Assembly (NCBI GenBank): GCA_037447655.1
Contig: JBBHKE010001044.1
Location: forward strand, 62,001-126,000
Length of the DNA stretch: 64,000 bases
Direction of reading: 5' to 3'
Origin: Zygnema cylindricum
Taxonomy: Eukaryota; Streptophyta; Zygnematophyceae; Zygnematales; Zygnemataceae
A program made the translations under genes and the position numbers. Below are positions 32,349-42,576 of this stretch, piece by piece (within the stretch, counting starts at the first letter, position 1; every line of letters begins with the position of its first letter). The notes under the pieces are model-generated. The model was not told where the DNA came from. It searched no databases and saw only the letters and a program-made list of their open reading frames with translations.

Positions 32349-33380
32349 TAAGTATATCGGTTTTCCTTTAGGATCTAGCTTCCAATTGGACCGATCTATA
32401 TCTAGACTGAATACTTGACTGCCGAAAACCTTTAAGTGAGATATGTCTGGTTTCCGGCCTGTCTATCTCTCATAAGGTGTTTGAGCTTTTATAGCTGAAG
32501 TAAGAACTCTATATTTGAGGTAATTAACACAGTTCATTGCTTCTGCCCAAAACCTTTTTCCTATCTTCTTATCTGACAACATACTTCTAGCACTATCACT
32601 TAGTGTTCTATTTAACCTTTCAGCTACCCCATTCTGTTCCGGGTTTTCTGGAACTGTCTTTTGGTGTTGGACCTTATCTTCCCTTAGAAAATCCTCAAAC
32701 TGGTTAGAAGTATACTCTCCACCATTGTCACTCTTTATTCTCTTGATTGGAGTTTCATGGAGTTTTTCGCTCCATGCTTTATATTGTCTAAAACAATCCT
32801 GAGCTTCGGACTTGTTTTTCAAAAAATACACTCGGGAATACCGAGATCAATCATTAGTGATAGTCATCATAAATCTCTTCCCCTCCGGTGAGGGCACTTT
32901 AGCTAGTCCCCAAATATCTGTGTGTACGAGATCTAGAATTTTTTCTCCTTTATAGGTGGCTGCTTTAAGAAAGGGTAATCTGTGTGTTTTACCTTGAGCA
33001 CATCCACTACAATCACTTATATTATCATTCTCACTGAACTTAATCCCTTCCACCACTCCTTTTTTTTTCATTTCTCTTAACTTGTCTAGATTCACATGCT
33101 CAAGCCTCTTATGCCACATCATAATATCATGAACACCAGCATAATAAAGTTTCTTCTTTTCATTACTTAAAACCAGCCTAAACATCCCATGGCTACCTTT
33201 CTCAGCAATGAAATAGACATCCTCCTCAAAACTAGCAGTAAAGACTCCTTCCCTAGTGCTAGTAAAAAAACCCTTATCATCTAATACGGATGTAGAGATG
33301 AGGTTTTTGTTCAGCTCCGGAATAAACAATTCATCGGAGAATGTTACTATGGATGTCTTTCTTTCTACTAACACTTTCAA
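32349..33380 (-). pseudogene. C2 integrase core and pre-integrase domain
   Basis: Frame 33380-32847 holds LFIPELNKNLISTSVLDDKG, the pre-integrase zinc site (H of MWHKRLEHVN, then CSGCAQGKTH) and the first core Asp in VHTDIWGLAKVPS. After a stop near 32844, 32831-32463 holds the second Asp in IKSDNGGEYTSNQFEDF and the catalytic Glu region NGVAERLNRTL. All three acidic positions of the DDE core are kept. The stop at 32460-32462 sits just before QKPDISHLKVFGSQV-like sequence. Confidence 0.9.
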
Positions 33381-33409
33381 ATCTACCGATCCTACAAGAG
33401 TAGTGGTGA

Positions 33410-33655
33410 CTATCCTTCATCCCCGTACTCTATCTCTACGGTGGGAATATTTCTTATCTTAGTGAACAGGTGCCTATCCTTACACATGTGCATGGAGGCA
33501 CCTGAATCTACAATCCAGCCTGCTTCACCTTTCAATCCACCGTAAGCACATTTCTGCCTTCGTGGAATTTCGACCTCGTTTTTTGACTCCAACTCCTCAT
33601 CTAAAAGGAGCTCATCGTCCTCGTCCTCAGATTCCGCCTCATGTACCTGTGTCAC
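33410..33655 (-). pseudogene. C2 protease
   Basis: Copia aspartic protease with the catalytic motif DSGASMHM at residues 54-61 of this frame, preceded by an acidic run (ESEDEDDELLLDEELES). The frame continues EIEYGDEG and is then shifted relative to the rest of the protease, which continues in 33380-32847 (SVDLKVLVE-like). Upstream it is separated from gag by one stop at 33662-33664. Confidence 0.88.
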
Positions 33656-34667
33656 AATGGCTTTTTACTTTCCTCTCCGGGTACCACCGGTCTTCCCCTC
33701 CTTTAACCGAAGCTCGGTTATCTTAGTGCACTTTGCCATATAGTGCCCAGGTTTCTTACAAAAATGACATAAACCTTTGGGAGCTCTTGGTCCAAACTCG
33801 TCGGTCTGATTTTTCTGCTCCCCCCCCCCATAGTTTCGGACCAGTTTCCAGGAATCCTTGTTCCTCCAATCAGTCGCAGTTGCCAAGGCTTGGCCACTCT
33901 TTCCTCCTCTTCGGATCTCAATCGTATTCTCCCGAACGAGAATCATCCATACCACTGAGTTCCATATCCACCTTGAGTCTGGTAAGTCCTGCACACGGTT
34001 GATTATGTTTTCAAACTCATCGGGTAACTTTATCAGTAAATAGTTAACCTTTTTCCTTTTCACTAAAATTTTTTCCTGCACTCTCTAGCTCCATGAAGAG
34101 TGTAGCAAACTCATTGCAAAAATCCAACATCTTCCCCCCTTTGTATACATACTCCTTGTTTTTCTGATCAGCCAACTGTTATTGCTGAATCGTACCACTT
34201 CGGTACATCTCTATGAGAGCCATCCTAAGATCGGATGCCATTTCTACCTGCAAATGAGGACATGCAAGTCCTTGAGTGAGATGGCGTATGATGAAGTGCT
34301 TTGCCGCCATATTGTTGAAGTCATAGGTTTCAGTATCATTCTCCTCGTTCCTCGAAATAAGTGACATGAATGCCGAACCAGTTGCTATTGGTGTGGTCGC
34401 CTCCTTCTCCTTTCCTTTGTCCACCACTTCTCTTTCCTTTTTTTCCTCCATTGAAGGTGGATCCTCTTTCCTGGTGAATCTGGTTCCTCCAAATCCAGGA
34501 GGAATTCCAAGACTTGATGGACGCCCCAACCGTCCACTCACTATCCTCCAAAACCTTTTTTTGCATAGAGCTCCTATCATCATACTTTCCCAGTATATGA
34601 AGCCAGTTCCATTAAAGATTGGTACCCTAGAGGGTAGGCCCATAACCTGAAACTTTGAGACCTCCAT
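33656..34667 (-). pseudogene. C2 gag
   Basis: Gag starts at ATG 34667-34665, which lies 20 nt inside the 5' LTR, and reads MEVSKFQVMG across the LTR end and the primer-binding site into LPSRVPIFNGTGFIYWESMM. Frame 34667-34179 ends at a TAA (CAA in relatives, TIQQ*QL). After a small frameshift near 34085 the frame 34081-33665 carries a CCHC zinc knuckle, CHFCKKPGHYMAKC (residues 105-118, C-x2-C-x4-H-x4-C). Length and order fit copia gag. Two lesions prevent full translation. Confidence 0.9.
34633..34647 (-). promoter_or_regulatory. C2 primer-binding site (half-tRNA type)
   Basis: Immediately after the LTR end the minus strand reads GGTTATGGGCCTACC, 14 of 15 bases complementary to the anticodon arm of plant initiator tRNA-Met. 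It is also codons 7-12 of gag. Confidence 0.7.
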
Positions 34668-35844
34668 AAGTCCTCAGAGTGGACAGCTTCCAAGAAGCCT
34701 CTAGGATAACTATGACCCCTTTGCGTTTCAGCGAAAGCAACTGCCTCCTTGGCAGACAAAAACTCTGACCACCTGCACCCCTTGTGAAGGCAAGACTGCC
34801 CTGAGTCTATAGCAAAAAGAATCTCTGAATTTGCTCCCTTGAGCGGTAAGTTATGAAGGGTCAAAGTTGACCTTTTGTACAGAAGCTCTCTGGGAGAGAC
34901 GGTCCTATATCCTAATTTTTCCATGTGAAGGCAAGATTCCCTTGAGTGTATAACAAAAGGAATCTCTGAATTTGCTCCCCTGAGCAGTAAGGTATGAAGG
35001 GTCAAAGTTGACCTTTGTACAGAAGCTCTTTGGGAGAGAGGGTCCTATCTCCTAATTTTTCTAAGTCCTATCTCTCTCACAGACTCTATCTACTGATGTA
35101 CGGAACCAATCAGATTACAGTTCCGTACGTTAAAGTATAGCTACCGATGTACTTTATGTACGGACATTGTACGACATGGCCTAAATGTCGACACATGTCA
35201 TATCCGGATTCGGTGCCATAATCTCCGGAGATTCCACGATCCAATGTAATTTTGCCACGTGTCATCCGATGTGGCGATGGCCACAAACCGCCGAAATCTT
35301 CTTCCGCAATCTCGGTGCTAATTCCGGCCGTCCGATTAAATTCGAATTTAATCGTAGCCGTAATAAATACATGCGCGGTATTCGTTTCACTTAAGAAATA
35401 AATGCGCGGTATTGATTTGTTGTCCGTACCGTAATCCGTACTTATACATTACCAGATCTATGTATCCCGTAAACAATTATAGTTATATGATTTATCCTAC
35501 GTATACATGTTTAAATAAATATCAAACTATATAGTACGTAACACTAGTTATAGACTTAACGGCTAAGGCTACCAGCTATCCACTGTCTGCCGGCCGGTAG
35601 GTACATGGATCAAATCTTGTGGCCGGCACATACCTTTTGATAAAATAAACCCCTCATTAAAATAAATTTCCCGTAAACCTCCGGATAGCCTAAGTAGCCA
35701 TGGCTCTAGCTCCCTCTCCAATTTCTCAGTGACTGCAACAAGTTTGAGAGTTGGAGAGAGAAGTTAGAGGTAGACTGCCTCGGCTTCTTTCTATATTTCT
35801 ATTTAGACCTAGAAAATACTAAAAATGGACCATTAATTTCTACA
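34648..35844 (-). mobile_element. C2 5' LTR with internal 141-bp duplication
   Basis: In element orientation the LTR runs from TGTAGAAATTAATGG (35844) to GGTCTCAAAGTTTCA (34648). It is about 150 bp longer than the solo LTR at 11154-12202 because a segment is tandemly duplicated (34780-35060). The rest aligns along its length with the other LTRs. Confidence 0.92.
34780..35060 (-). repeat. Tandem duplication inside the C2 5' LTR
   Basis: Two copies of about 141 bp (34780-34920 and 34921-35060), each from GTGAAGGCAAGA to GTCCTATNTCCTAATTTTT. They differ at about a dozen positions. The C2 3' LTR has only one copy at the matching place (29690-29823). Confidence 0.9.
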
Positions 35845-35849
35845 ATCAA

Positions 35850-36840
35850 TACGTGCATCTCCTCATAGGAGCATCCCCATAGCTGACATCACTCCAAGTG
35901 GTGATGTTAGTATTGTTCCTGCCCAAATTCAACCATTGATCTCTAGTCCCTATGAGATATCTAAGGACTCTCTTAGCTGCCTCCCAATCTTTCTTAGTGG
36001 GAGCATTCAAACTCCTACTTAGTACTCCTACAACAACATCTATGTCTGGACGTGTACAATTCTTGAAATACATTAGGCTGCCCATTACTTGTCTATATGG
36101 GATGGTGTGCATAAATATTTTCTCTTCTGGGCCTACCTCATCATCCAAGATTATAACTCCCTCTTCCACACTCCCCCCACTTCCCTTCTTTAGTTCCATA
36201 GGAGTGGTACAACTATTAGCTTTGTCCATCTGGAATTTTTCTAACATGTTTCCAATGGCCTCCTTTTGATTTAATCTTGTTATCTTTCTATCTCTGTCTC
36301 TCTCTACCTGAATTCCCAAAATATACCTTGCTTCTCCTATATCTTTCATTTCAAATCTTCCTTTTAGATCATTTTTCAACTTATTTATTTTATCCATATA
36401 TTTACTTAAAACAAGCAAATCATCAATATAAATTGCAATAAAAATAAATCCTTCCTCCTCTTCAAAAAAATAAATTGAGTGATCTGAGCTGATCCGAATA
36501 TATCCTAAACCTGTAAGAAACTCATCGAGCTTCTTGTTCCATTGCCTGGGCGCCTGTTTCAACCCATACAAAGATTTGATCAATCGGCATACCTTGCTCT
36601 CATCCCCTTGCTCCACAAATCTTTAAGGTTGTTGCATAAAAATCTCCTCTTCCAACTCTCCATGTAGGAAGGCCGTCTTGATGTCCATCTGATGTACTTC
36701 CATGTCTTCTGCTGCCGCGATACTGAGAAGTATATAAACAAAGGGAAACCTGACGACCGGAGCAAAAGTTTCCTCGTAGTCAATTCCCTCTTTCTGAGTG
36801 AATCCCTTCGCCACTAACCGAGCTTTGTAGTGCTAAATGG
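35850..36840 (-). pseudogene. C1 reverse transcriptase and N-terminal half of RNase H
   Basis: The frame 36616-35846 contains KVCRLIKSLYGLKQAPRQWN, the catalytic motif YIDDL, FEMKDIGEARYILGIQVERD, and RNase H as far as TTWSDVSYGDAPMRRCT, where C2 has inserted. Upstream, 36814-36623 encodes KGFTQKEGIDYEETFAPVVR and HQMDIKTAFLHGELEEEIFM and stops at 36620-36622. The RNase H Asp-region is WSDV. Polymerase motifs are kept although the gene is split into at least three pieces. Confidence 0.92.
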
Positions 36841-38290
36841 TGCTATCCGAATTGAGTTTCAATTTGAATACCCACTTACACCCGATTGGCTTCCTATCGA
36901 GGGAGAATCCACCAACTCCCACGTATTTGCTGCCATAATCGAAGCCATCTCCTCATTAATGGCTATCTTCCACCAATTCCTCTCAGGACATTTCATCGCC
37001 TCACCATAAGTCTAGGGTTCATCGGGATGAGACAGTTTCGTTAACTTGTTGCTAACTTGTTTCTCTTGCAGTCTTTTGCTGCTTCTCCTTCCACCCTCAA
37101 ACTGTGATGCCGGAATGGATGGGTCTCGTGAATTATTTCGAATAGTTTTGACTTCTCCCCTATCCCTCGATTCCGGGTCTATTTCCACGTCTTCCGCTTC
37201 GGTTGGAGTTGGCACTAGGGGTTCCACGGCTGAGTCCTCCTCGATCTGATTTGTACCTGCAAGATCATCATGTTCTCAAAAATCTGGATAGTTAAGAAGC
37301 TCAAAGACATCAAAATTTTTTGACTCAAATCTGATTTTGACTGTCTTTGTATGCTTAAAGGGATCTATAGATTTCCCTTCATCTATGGCCACTAGATGCT
37401 TTACTAGGATTATATCTTCTCTCTTGAGATCATAGACTCTATATCCTTTTACATTTTCATCATATCCTAACAGATATCTTGGTTTTCCTTTCGGATCCAA
37501 CTTCCAATTTGACCGATATGTGTCTAGGCTAAACACTTGACTACCGAAAACCTTTAAGTGGGAAACATCTTGTTTTCGGTCGGTCCATCTCTCATAAGGA
37601 GTTTGGCCTTTTACTGCTGAGGTAAGAACTCTATTCTTCAGATAATTTGCACATTTCATAGCTTTGACCCAAAATCTCCTTCCTATTTTCTTATCTGAGA
37701 GCACTCTTCCACACTATCACTTAGAGTTCTATTCAACTTCTCGGCTACACCATTCTGCTCCGAATTTTTAGGAACTGTCTTTTGGTGTTGCACTCCATCT
37801 TCTCTCAGAAAATCCTCAAACTGATTGGAGGTATACTCTCCCCCATTATCACTCCATACTCTCTTAATAGGGGTTTCATGGAGTTTCTCACTCTATGCCT
37901 TAAATTCCTTAAAAACTTGTCGGGCCTCTGATTTATTTTTCAAAAAATACACCCTAGAGTATTGAGACCAATCGTCAGTGATTATCATCATAAATCTTTT
38001 ACCACCAGGTGAGGGCACTTTGGTCGGTCCCCAAATATCAGTGTGTACCAAGTCTAACACTTTTTACCCTTTGTAAGTGGCTTCTTTTGGGAAGGGTAAT
38101 GTGTGTGCTTTACCTTTAGCACAACCACTACAGTCACTTAGGTTTTTACTTTCTCTGAACTGAATTCATTCCACTATTCCCATCTATTTCATTTCTTTAA
38201 ATTTATCTAAATGCACATGTTCAAGCCTCTTATGCCACAACATAATATCATGAACACCAGCATAGTAAAGTTTCTTCTTTACATTGATTT
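36841..38290 (-). pseudogene. C1 integrase and linker
   Basis: Minus strand, right to left: pre-integrase zinc region (HKRLEHVHLDK-type, then CSGCAKGKAH) around 38240-38110, TDIWGPTKVPS and the second core block SDNGGEYTSNQFEDFLRED-like near 37800-37850, NGVAEKLNRTL near 37730, then 37704-37276 with MLSDKKIGRRFWVKAMKCAN and GYDENVKGYRVYDLKREDII. The linker 37227-37012 ends in RRSSKRLQEKQVSNKLTKLS. Several stops and shifts, for example near 37700 and 37273, break it. Confidence 0.85.
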
Positions 38291-38894
38291 AAATCAACCT
38301 AAACATGCCTTGGCTACTCTTTTCAGCAGTGAAATAAAACTCTTCCTCAAAGCTAGCAGTAAAGGTTCCCTTCCTAGTGATAGTCTCAAAACCCTTATCA
38401 TCTAACACAGACGTTGAGATGAGGTTTTTATTTAACTCTATAATAAACAACACAGTATATAATGTCACTATGGATGTCTTTCCCTCCACTAAGACTTTCA
38501 CAACTACCGATCCCACCATAGTAGTAATGACTACCCTCCCATCCCCATACTGTATCTCTACGATGGGAGTCTTTCTCATCTTAGTGAACAAGTGTTTATC
38601 CTTACACATGTGCATGGAGGCACCGGAATCCACAATCCAAACTCCTTCACCTTTCAAACCTCCAAAAGCACCCTTCTGCTTTCGAGGAATTTAGACCTCT
38701 ATCTTTTCCTCCAACTCCTCATCCAACAAGAGCTCACCGTCCTCGTCCTCTAATTCCTCCTCGTGTACCTGAGTAACAAGAGCCTTTTTCTTTCCTCTTG
38801 GAGGTCCATCGATCTGCCCCTCCTTTAACCGAAGTTCGATAAGCTTAGTGCACTCCACCATATAGTGCCTTGGTTTCTTACAAAAATGACACAA
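38289..38894 (-). pseudogene. C1 gag end (zinc knuckle) and protease
   Basis: The frame 38894-38691 starts with CHFCKKPRHYMVEC, a CCHC zinc knuckle in which the usual Gly before His is Arg, and runs through EDEDGELLLDEELEEKIEV to a stop. The frame 38657-38289 contains the protease active site DSGASMHM, then KHLFTKMRKTPIVEIQYGDG and the start of the pre-integrase part NKNLISTSVLDDKG. One stop separates the two. Confidence 0.9.
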
Positions 38895-39785
38895 ACCCTT
38901 GGGAGCCCTTGGTCCGAACTCATCGGTCTGATTTTTTTGCCCCCCTCCCTAATTTCCGACCGGTTTCCGGGAATCCTTGATTCCTCCAATCGATCCCAGC
39001 CTCCAAGGCTTGCCCACTCTTTCCTCCCCTTCGGATCTCAATCGTATTCTCCCGAACGAGAATCATCCCTACCACTTAGTTCCATATCCACCTTGAGTCT
39101 GCCAAGTCCAGCACACGGTTTACTATGTTCTTGAACACATCGGGTAACTTCATCAGTAAACATTTAACCTTTTCTTTTCACTAAATATTTTTCCAGCACT
39201 CTCTAGTTCCATGAAAAGTGTAGCAAGCTCATTGCAAAAATCCAACATCTTCCCCTCTTTGTAGACATACTTGTTAATTTTCTGATCAACCAACTGTTGT
39301 TGTTGAATTGTACCACTTTGGTACATCTCGATGAGGGCCACCTAAAGATCAAATGACCTCTCTACCTGCAAATGAGGAGATGCAAGCCCTTGAGTAAGAT
39401 GGCGAAGAATGAAGTGCTTTGCCGCCATATTGTTGAAGTCTTAGGTATCAGTAACATTCTCCTGGTTCCTCGGAATAGGTGACATGAATCCCGAACTAGT
39501 TGTTATTGGTGTGGTCATCTCCTTCTCTTTTCCTTTGTCCACCACCTCCCCTTCCTTTGTCTCCTCCGTTGGAGATTGATCTGCTTTCCTATTGAATCTG
39601 CCTCCTCCAAACCCTGGAAGGATGCCAAGACTTGATGGACGCCCCACTCGTCCACTCACTATTCCCCAAAAACGTTTCTCACATAGAGCTTCTGTCATCA
39701 TACTTTCCCAGTATATGAAGCCAGCTCCATTGAAGATGGGCAACCTAGAGGGTGGGCACATAACCTGCAACTCTGAGACCTCCAT
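38895..39785 (-). pseudogene. C1 gag
   Basis: Starts at ATG 39785-39783 inside the LTR and reads MEVSELQVMCPPSRLPIFNG through the LTR end and primer site, then FIYWESMMTEALCEKRFWGI. The first frame stops near 39441. A second piece, 39341-39153, has MALIEMYQSGTIQQQQLVDQ and MLDFCNELATLFMELESAGK. At the position where C2 has a stop, C1 keeps the Gln codon. Further frameshifts lie before the zinc knuckle at 38894. Confidence 0.9.
39751..39765 (-). promoter_or_regulatory. C1 primer-binding site (half-tRNA type)
   Basis: The minus strand reads GGTTATGTGCCCACC directly after the LTR end, 14 of 15 bases complementary to the anticodon arm of plant initiator tRNA-Met. The single mismatch is at a different base from that in C2. 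Confidence 0.7.
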
Positions 39786-40821
39786 AGGTCCTCAGAAAGA
39801 ACATCTTGCAAGAAGCCTCTAGGATAACCCTGACCCCTTTGTGTTTCAATAAGAATAACTGCCACCTTGGCAGACTTAAACTCTCACCACCTTCACCCTT
39901 GTGAAGACAAGACTCCCCTGAGTCAATAGCAAAAAGATTCTCTGAATTTACTTTCCTGAGTGGTACGTTATGGAGGGTCAAAGTTGACCTTTTGTACAGT
40001 GGCTCTTTTGGAGAGAGGGTCCTATCTGCCAAGCTTTTCTAAGTCCTTTCTCTCTCTAAAACACTATCTACTGAAGTACGGCACCAATCAAAATATTGTA
40101 TCGTACATAAAGGTACATGTGTCGGTCTACTTTCTGTACGACCGTTGTACGACATGGCAAACTAACCGACACATGTCATATTTGGATTCGTTCCTGAAAT
40201 CTCCGGAGATGCCGTAATCTAATGTTGTTGTGCCACGTGTCGGTCGATGTGGTGATGACCAAAAACCGCCAAAATCCTATTCTACGATCTCGACGTCCTT
40301 TTCCGCAGTCCGATTAAACCAATTTTTTTATCGTAGTCGTTATAAATTGTTGCGCGATATTTGTTTCACTGCCAAAACAAAATGCGCGATATCCATTCCG
40401 TATTCGTACTGTAGTCCGTACTTTAAAAAAATTGTATCCATGCACGACGTTTATAGTTATAGTTAAATGAATTTGTTCACACGTAACAGTATAAATATTT
40501 GTCAAACCCTATATGTCATAGCACCGATCATAGACTATAAGATAAAGCTAGGGGCTACTTGGAATTGACGGACGGCAGGTACCAGGATCAAATTCAAGGT
40601 CCGTCATGTATATTTTGGTAAATCTACCAAAATCTACCACCTATTTCTCTATCACTAGAAGTAACATAGGCAGCCATGGCTTTAGCTTCCTCTTAAACTT
40701 TACGTGACTGCGACAAGTGTGGGAGTTGAAGAGAGTAGTTAGAAGCATACTGCCTAGGCTTCTTTTCTGCCTTTCATTTTAGATCTAGAAAATACTTGAC
40801 AAATAACCATTAATTTTTAGA
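39766..40821 (-). mobile_element. C1 5' LTR
   Basis: 1,056 bp, ending GGTCTCAGAGTTGCA in element orientation and followed on the outer side by GTGTG (40822-40826). From 40466 outward it is identical to the solo LTR and its flank at 27606-28838. Confidence 0.93.
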
Positions 40822-41698
40822 GTGTGAACGTACGATTTGTGTACGATTTGTCTGATTTTGTACGAATACCTATATTAGTGTAAGCATGTTTGCGACCGAC
40901 ATTCATTTTTTTCAAAGACCCAAATTAGAATTATTAAACAATAAGAATGTATGTTTTTTTTCAAAATTTTCAAATACTTAATTAGCGTAAACCACGGTAA
41001 TTATTCGTATACGCTAAAGAAACTTCTACGCTAATAGCAATTGGCGGTGTACTGTATTGCACTTTTTAGAATGTACATACTATTTTGAAAAGTGCAATAG
41101 GGCCTTGCCCTACTACTGTTGCTGTTGCTACAGTACACCGCCAATCGCTATAAGAGTAAGGGTGAAGTTCCATCATACGTTTCTTTAATTGTACGGCAAA
41201 CTCTACAAAACGGGTCGATTGAGTAGATGTTCCATCACGTAGAGTTTGTAAGCTATGTGTTCTTAATTGACCGGCGCCACGCAAGCTACGATCCGTTATC
41301 GAATATCTTTCAAATTTTTATCACCGACAAACTTAACTTCAAATCTTGACTTGCGTACCATGTACCTGCGTAAGAAGTAATCATACGACAAAACTTTTAT
41401 ACTTTTTGCAAGCGCCAGTCTGTACGCCAACTCATTTTTTAGGCTTTAATTTTCGAACATAACGAAAGTCTTTTGAGAGAAATAGTGCAACGAACAAAAC
41501 TAGCCAAAAATAGTGTGACGAGGGAATGTTACAAAATTTCGTTTTTATTTTCGGTTGTATTTTCGAAAGCGCGTGTCATGTGCAAATCTTAAGATTTTTC
41601 GTTGGTTTTCCATCATGACACGTAGCTTAATTGTCCAGCGTGTCGGTATTTTTTTTTTTTTTTATCAGCCAACCCACCTCTTTGAGGTGGGTTGACAG
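40466..41698. repeat. 1,233-bp perfect duplicate of 27606-28838 (right copy)
   Basis: This copy is in natural context: the LTR on its left is joined to gag, and the TIR element on its right continues to its proper end at 41896. Confidence 0.97.
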
Positions 41699-42418
41699 TT
41701 ACAGAATAAAATGAAGCGAACTCCTCACAGATGAACATTCGACGGCCAGTATTACCTCTAAGACCTTCGGAGAGGATCGGTAAGATTATCTGTAATGTTG
41801 TTTTTCGTATAAAAACAAAATAGGCGGTACGATTTGGTACGGAGGGTCGCGGATTTCTGTAAACTACGCCACTTTTTGCCTGATGGAACGTCACCCTAAA
41901 TAACGCTAGTTCGGTGCCCCTTTAAAAAAAAAAAAACCTGAAATACAATCCATAATTCTTTTTTTTCCATTATTACAATTGGGGTTTTTCTTTCAATTAG
42001 CGTTAATAATGAAAGTACGTTGCGATGGAAATAGTGTGGCGTACGGACAAGGTATCTCCGTACGAAATTGTACTTTTGAATTACAAAGGCATAAAAAGAC
42101 ACTTAACATTATTGCGCACACATGTGAATGTGCACTGGAAGAAAGAGACACAAACTCGTCGACAAAAATCACGTTCTCATATGTTCGCCCGTCGACCGTG
42201 TGAACAGCGCGACGGCATACGAATTGTCAGATTTTGTACGAGCACACATATTACTTTAGACATCGAAAGGGCGGGTATTTATTATTCAGGACAACCCAAA
42301 TTATAGTTAGGGATTAATTAGTATATATATATTTAAAAAAAAAATCCCGATTAGTGTTAATAACACCATTTTTTTTTACGCTATTTATTCCTTTACTCTA
42401 ATAGCGATTGACTGTGTA
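41134..42418. mobile_element. MITE-1 copy carrying a PIF-like insertion
   Basis: Left end TACACCGCCAATCGCTAT (41134) and right end ATAGCGATTGACTGTGTA (42401-42418) are inverted repeats, and the outer bases (ACAG left, CTGT right) extend the pairing. The PIF-like element at 41160-41896 lies 26 bp inside the left end. Without it the copy is about 545 bp. The interior shares GTACGGACA, TCCGTACGAAATTGTAC and TTTTGTACGA words with the MITE-1 copy at 26570-28192. Confidence 0.72.
41157..41899. mobile_element. PIF/Harbinger-like TIR element, TAA target duplication
   Basis: The element is 41160-41896 (737 bp). Left end GGGTGAAGTTCCATCA pairs with right end TGATGGAACGTCACCC, 15 of 16 bases. TAA is present on both sides (41157-41159 and 41897-41899), the 3-bp duplication of the PIF/Harbinger group. 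No transposase is encoded. It inserted into a MITE-1 element. Confidence 0.85.
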
Positions 42419-42576
42419 CTGTACTGCTAGCACAGCATGTTGGTTCATTCACACGAAGATAGAAAAGACGCGAACTAATAATTATTATCTATTTTAATTT
42501 TTGATGCTTAGTTCAAATTTAATATATTTCGATTTAGTAACTGTACACTCATTACGTAAACTGACGTTGTAGTGTG

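Larger units (their letters stand above)
29547..35849 (-). mobile_element. Copia element C2, nested in the RNase H of C1
   Basis: C2 spans 29552-35844 with target duplications ATCCA (29547-29551) and ATCAA (35845-35849). Joining the outer sequence across these sites gives continuous RNase H sequence in C1, which proves the nesting. C2 has a truncated 3' LTR (29552-30376), a nearly complete internal region and a 5' LTR of 1,197 bp (34648-35844). Only a few stops and shifts interrupt its frames, so it is younger than C1, but the missing purine tract and part of the 3' LTR make it immobile. Confidence 0.95.
28839..40826 (-). mobile_element. Copia element C1, interrupted by element C2
   Basis: Minus-strand copia element: partial 3' LTR 28839-29126, RNase H end 29127-29551, then after nested element C2 the rest of RNase H, RT, integrase, protease and gag (35850-39785), and the 5' LTR 39766-40821. 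The right target duplication is GTGTG at 40822-40826. Its left LTR lacks the outer part and is joined directly to the copied flank at 28838/28839. Many stops and frameshifts make it inactive. Confidence 0.92.

Noticed and set aside
31953-33655. Separate small genes for C2 integrase, linker and protease pieces
   Set aside because: They are parts of one copia polyprotein split by nonsense and frameshift changes, so they are given as pseudogene segments.
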